Below the pieces are notes generated by a model. It saw only the letters and a list, made by a program, of their open reading frames with translations. It did not search any database and was not told where the DNA came from. Shown here one piece after another: positions 59,040 through 64,000 of a DNA stretch of 64,000 bases (the first letter of the stretch is position 1; each line of letters begins with the position of its first letter). The position numbers and the translations under genes were made by a program. The stretch is from Nageia nagi (lineage: Eukaryota > Pinophyta), in contig JBITNC010000001.1 in NCBI GenBank assembly GCA_050084985.1, positions 48,980,001 to 49,044,000 of the forward strand. The letters are read 5' to 3'.

Positions 59040-60250
59040 AAAATGATGAGCACTTTTGAGAGTGGAGATTGAAAAATTGAATAATTAGAATTTTGAGTTG
59101 TAGAAGCTCATTATGGAGGATCTTCTAATTGGAAATTTTTTTAGTCCTAATATATTAAGATTGGATGAAATTAGATATAAAGATGATAAATTCAATTTGG
59201 ATTTGGTTTTAAAATTTGGTGTTGTCGAATGTTTTTGAATATGTCTTCATAGACAATTTGTGGGACAAGTTGGCCACATTGTAATATATGAAGTCCATGT
59301 AACTAATAAGTTTCTCTTGTGATAGAATTTATATTCATTTTAGATGAATGATGGGACTTTTTTGATAGATCATTTAATTGCTTTCAAGACTAGGGTAAGT
59401 TAACTAGCCTTTGTTGACATAAAAATGATTGAAGATCATAAATTAATTACTTTATTATTCTTTCTTACATATTCATTGAATAATATTATTATGACCATAA
59501 GTAGTAGATCCATAACTTTATAATTTGAGTTTCATAGGGTCTTTGTTATATAAGAAAATGAGGAAAAAAAAATCTATTAATAAAATGAATGATGCACTAG
59601 TTACAAGATATCATTCTTAGAAAAGAAAAATAGATAAATGATCAAAATCAAAGTCAAAGTCAAAGAAAAAAAAAGTATTTTAGAAAACATGATAAGAGGA
59701 GTTACTAACATGTGGTAAGATAATACATCCCAATAAGAATTGTAAATTTATACATTTTAAAAAGGAAAAGGAAAAATGCAAGGATTCTTCTCATCTACTA
59801 TACTTTATAATTACAATGGTGATGTATACTCAATTTCAAATCAAGATATTTGCTTAGTTAATTTTGATTCTTTATTATATATTATTCCTTATAGGGAGTG
59901 ATTTTTTGAGTGTGAAACCTAAAATGGTGGTGAATTATTTTTATGAGACAACACTACATGTAAGATTATGGATTGCAAACATGTTAAGATAAATTTTTAG
60001 AGGGAATAAGTAAAACCCTTCTTGGAGTTATGCATATTCTTTTTCTAGCTAAAAGTATTTTATTAGTAAGTAAATTTATTGAAGAAATTTTAGAAATTAT
60101 TTTCAAAAAGGATATCTATAACATGATTCAAAGAGTGATTGTACTATATATAAGAGAGAAAATTGATATACTATATAAATTAGAAGAAACCATAGTAACC
60201 TATGGGTTCTAATAATTTTGGAAGATGAACCAATTTGAAATAATTTTCCA
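59040..60250 (+). pseudogene. Decayed Copia gag, protease and pre-integrase region
   Basis: In shifting frames: RVEIEKLNN and NFEL, MEDLLIG (59064-59140) match the Copia gag N-terminus. At about 59380-59500 there is the rest of gag. At 59640-59790 a Lys-rich stretch and a zinc-knuckle-like TCGKIIHPNKNC are seen. At 59915-60000 the end of the protease (NGGELFL, DNTTCKIMD). The frame 60030-60212 (FKKDIYNMIQRVIVLY, IDILYKLEETIVTYGF) has the shape of the pre-integrase region. No RT follows. Confidence 0.65.
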
Positions 60251-61762
60251 AGGATATTTTCATTAATCAAGAATGAAAGTTGGAGGCTCAAATATGATCA
60301 AATACTATCCTAGTCTCAACCATAAACGATGTCAATAAGAGATCAATGAATGTTGTTCTAAGGACTTTGTCAACACCTTTTAATAAATCAAAATGTTTGG
60401 GTTCTAAGGGGAGTATTATTGGAAGATTGAAACTTGGAATTGATGGAAGTGCATCATTGGGAGTGGAGTTTGTGGATTTAATTTGACTCAATACGAGAAA
60501 GCTTACTAGGTACAAATATAGTAAGGATTAACAAATTGAGAGCTCTTTCTTGATTCTATGGGTGGTGGTGCATGATCATTATTAGTTGGTAGAGCATTTT
60601 TTTGGTTAATTACATTAACAAATGATACCTCAACTTGATAACTAGCTACATAAAGGTTCCCCTTTGTTTTCCACTTAAAGGGACTATGGTTGTTTAGGCC
60701 ATGGAAATTTGAGGAAATAATAGCCAATGATACCCTTAGATGTTCTGGGTTGCGCATGCACTACACTGATGAAATCAAGGATATTTTTTGCATAGTCTAA
60801 GAGGGTCTAGAACTCTTGCAAAATTGCATCATGATGTTAGCAATTAGCATAATCAAACAATTATAGGACGAAAGAGGAATGCTACTAGAAAACATGCTAT
60901 ATTTCAAGTACATGTGTGATAAAGCTTTTAACATGTATAAGAGAGAGAAAATATAATGAATAAAATTATTATAGTTAATTGAGGAACCAATTAGAGTATA
61001 ACATGCAAACACATTTTTTTTATATACAAAAAAAGAGTGAAGTCAACAACATAACTATATATCCATACATATTTCTGGAGATATAAGAAGAGTTTTGTAT
61101 GTGTATGTCTTTTTTCATCCTTTATTGTTGTTGGAATAATTTATACTTAGTAAATTTTAAACATTTTTATGATGTTTGATTTTGGCAGAGATTCGACAAT
61201 ATTGGAGTGCACATAGTTTGCCTGAATGGTGACATAATCAATTAGTGCTAGGACTTAAGCAATTTTTGAGCATTTTCTATAGTGTTCAATTTTCGTAGAT
61301 ATATGATAATTTTTTGATGTATGAACTTTTCTAGAATAGCAAAAAAATCATTACAATGTTATACTTAACTATTTTCTCATGTTTTGCAAAATATTTGATT
61401 TTGGCAGAGATCTGATAGAGAAGAAGACTAGTTTCCATCAAAATAATAAGAAAATCATACAGGCATTTTATATAGTTCTAGCCCTATCAGAGGTGATTCA
61501 ATCATGAACCAAGGGGGATTTTAGTCATATCAATCATCTTAGATGTTCCAATTTTGAAGATCCAAGTTTTGGCAATCCTAATTTAAGCATGGATGAAGAA
61601 TTCTATCAGAATAATTTGTTTTATTTTGTATTTGATTTTGATGGGTCTATTAGAATACAAGTACCTATAAATAGTGTTAGAACCTCAACCAAATGCATTT
61701 TCATTCAAATAAGGTGATTTCAAATTCAAATTCAAGTTGCAAGTTCCAAACAAGATAAAGGG
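60251..61762. other. AT-rich stretch, no assigned gene
   Basis: Some protein-like runs between 60300 and 60960 but no domain recognised. At 61169, 61279 and 61381 a weak repeat (TTTGATTTTGGCAGAGAT and diverged forms) recurs about every 105 bp. Confidence 0.35.
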
Positions 61763-62200
61763 TGTTAGCGCATACGAAGGATTGTTTCAAATATTTGTAA
61801 ATTAAGATCTAAGTTGTATATCCAATCTAAGATCAAAACTGATATGTTGTAAATATATGAATAGTTAGTTACAAATATTTTATTTCTTAGAGTTTGTTAG
61901 GAATTATTTAAAAGATATTTTACAAAGGAATACTATAAATATCACCTATATTGTAAGAGAAAGGGTTAGATATAGTAGATATTACCTCTATTTTGTACTT
62001 ATGTTAATGATAATAGAATATAATTTACTTCTTGATCTCTTGATTATAATCTCCTTATCTTTGTTCTTAAATCATTGTGTTATATGCTTGTTTGCACTTC
62101 ATGGATTGTGAGAGCTTATCAATAGTTAATCCATATCTACAAAGTGCTTGTATGTTATTATTACTTGGAGTTTCATGTATTATTTGGTGGTTACAAAATC
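61763..62200 (+). repeat. LTR-like stretch with TATA box
   Basis: Starts TGTTAGCGCATACG and contains CTATAAATAT at 61933 about 170 bases in, as in many LTR promoters. It lies before a gag-like frame. No second copy is in the window, so the LTR call is an inference. Confidence 0.35.
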
Positions 62201-62670
62201 AAACCATTCAAACAACTTGGATTCTATTATAATGGATGCTTATGCTGGTCCAGATTTTTGCTTTTACTTATTTGCACTCACTAACCTAGAATCTTAGATT
62301 TGCTTTAGTTTTCAAAGTTTGCTTTCTACAACCTTTTCTTTTGCAATTACTAGTCTAATCCTGATAGAAACCAACCTTCTTTGGAGATACATTTCTAGTA
62401 ATAGAAATCACATCATTAGAATTATAATTGTGACTTTGATACATGAGCACATGTAAAAATTACATAATCTTATTCAATAGTATTATAATTATTTTTGGCA
62501 TGCTTTGTGGGATGATCTCTTACCATGTATTAAATTATTCATGATCATTATATCTTGATGGTGACTCCACTCAAATGAAACCTATTCTTTATTTGTAAAG
62601 TTTGAACCCAAAAAAGTTTTACTTCTTTTTATTTTTGTTGATTATGAGAATAAGGTCATAAATTAATAAA

Positions 62671-63174
62671 GCTAAAGAATTTTCTATCATTGAAGGTTTC
62701 AAGAGATCTATTGAAACCCCAGTTAGGAAATCTAAATCTCTTATAGATCTTACTCATATTTTGAATCTCATTGCATTGAATTCTATTCCACCTTTTAACA
62801 AAAGGAACATAATCAATCCACTTGTTCAAATGGCTCAACTTCCTACTACACCTCTTATTTATCCATAATGGAAGGCTTCTGGAGCTCTCTAAATTATAAA
62901 TCCCTATGAGATTCCAGTGCAAGCTACCAAAGCTTTGCAGAATTGGGATGGTTATGGAAATAATACTTATGAACATTATCAAGATATTACAAAAATGGAA
63001 AATAAGCATAACATATTCCATGAATATGTGATGCTCATATTGCTTGCCATGTCTCTCTGCAAGAAGGTTTTGGATTAGTATAGAATACTTCCATCCAATT
63101 ATATCACTACATGTGATCCAAAATTTGTACAAAATTTGTATCTATTCAGTGTTCTAGAAGGGTATGTTCAGTGA
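62671..63174 (+). pseudogene. Decayed gag-like reading frame
   Basis: One + strand frame runs from about 62671 to a TGA near 63174 with only three internal stops. It includes KSLIDLTHILNLIALNSIPP, NKRNIINPLVQMAQLP, NPYEIPVQATKALQNWDGYG and LPSNYITTCDPKFVQNLY. The stops are TAA, TAA and TAG where glutamine codons would fit. No family recognised; position behind an LTR-like stretch suggests a retroelement gag. Confidence 0.5.
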
Positions 63175-64000
63175 GTTCACTTTGTTGCTAGCTTTTTGAA
63201 GCCTCTTCTGGATTGCAATTTCAATTTCATATGTGCAAGATATGACTTTTTTAAGTTTGGTGTGATTTTTGGTATTTTTTTCAAATATTTGAAAAGGTTT
63301 AAAAAAATTAATAAAAGTTTGAAAATATAATTGGGCTATAAGATTAATAAAGTTTGGGGACCTTCCAAGCCACCATGGCAATATGGAGGTGATAGGGTGC
63401 TAAAGTAGCCATTTTCCAACATGGATTTGGGAAAATGGGAGGTAAAAGCTAGTTGGGAATTGCATGACGTTGGATAGAGATCTACCTTGGGACTTGATTT
63501 ACTAGCATGGAGTTGAGTAGGGACCTTCTTGATACTACCAATGTGAAGGAATAGATGAATTTTGGGAGCCACAAAGGGTGTTTGAGTTGCTTCTTTAAAG
63601 ACATGGTGGATCCCGAAGTTAAGGGGAGTGGACAAGAAAGGCTTGGTAGCCACCTGACAACCCACTAGCCACCATCTACTAGCCTCTTGATATGGCATGG
63701 AGTGGAGTAGGGTCATTTGGGATAAGCAAAGAAGATTTGAAGGAGTAAGCTATGTGGAAATGAGCTAGCCACTAGGAAGGGATCATGTGGAGCTAGAAGA
63801 AGACTCCATGGGGGTTGCTTGATAAGCTGCTAGCCCACTTTGTTAGCCACCTATAGAATATCACCTACCACTTATTCAATCACCATGGGATTAAATTGAA
63901 TGTGGAGTTTAGTCAAAGATTTGGACCTATTGGTAAAGGGAAATGTGCAATCAGCTAACACCATTGAATTCATCTACTGCTAAGCATTTACACCCCTCCT
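63175..64000. other. Window end, no gene seen
   Basis: No domain recognised. TAGCCAC motifs recur (about 63646, 63665, 63761, 63841), but there is no regular period. Confidence 0.35.

Noticed and set aside
62656-63132. 158-codon frame on the minus strand
   Set aside because: The + strand frame over the same bases reads as more regular protein, and its three stops are explained by single transitions.

Overview
The window looks like nuclear DNA of a seed plant with very long introns and a repeat-rich genome, most plausibly a gymnosperm (conifer). That is an inference from AT-rich sequence, introns of about 18 kb and 11 kb filled with nested LTR retrotransposons, decayed DYW-type PPR genes, a plant L1-type LINE, a plant BED/DUF659 hAT transposon and Ty3 elements of the chromovirus and Tat types. 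Nothing looks bacterial, organellar or viral.

Host gene (804-34323, + strand). Six coding exons of one gene can be joined through GT-AG introns with matching phases: 804-1116, 1196-1505, 19446-19638, 30266-30469, 32595-32954 and 33051-34323. They encode the C-terminal 883 residues of a protein whose 5' part lies upstream of the window. I do not recognise the protein.

The 17.9-kb intron (1506-19445). It holds an old Ty3 fragment (about 2880-11506). Its protease region is split by a 6-kb chromovirus (3788-9757, TSD TTTTT). Further on is a solo LTR (11795-16872, minus strand), itself split by a complete 3.7-kb hAT transposon (13063-16758). A Copia-like 3' end lies near 17586.

The 10.6-kb intron (19639-30265). 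It holds an LTR element that keeps gag and protease but has no visible reverse transcriptase or integrase (20753-28953, TSD TAATT). Its right LTR contains a solo LTR (25395-26865, TSD CTTAT) and a second LTR-like insertion (about 27290-28744).

Downstream (34324-64000). No intact gene is seen. In order: a decayed unidentified minus-strand coding fragment (35740-36770); a tandem array of decayed PPR-DYW genes (36990-43640), one copy split by a small non-autonomous LTR element with a TACA/TA microsatellite; a SINE-like retroposon with a 19-bp target duplication (43700-43982); an inverted-repeat element around a tRNA-like relic (44233-44577); a decayed L1-type LINE on the minus strand (about 45465-49830); a deleted Tat-type Ty3 element (52597-58216); a decayed Copia element (58950-60250); and a gag-like decayed reading frame behind an LTR-like stretch (61763-63174).

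The host gene is the only locus likely to make protein. Everything else is transposon or pseudogene in various states of decay. The layering gives a relative history: host intron, then old Ty3, then chromovirus; and solo LTR, then hAT.
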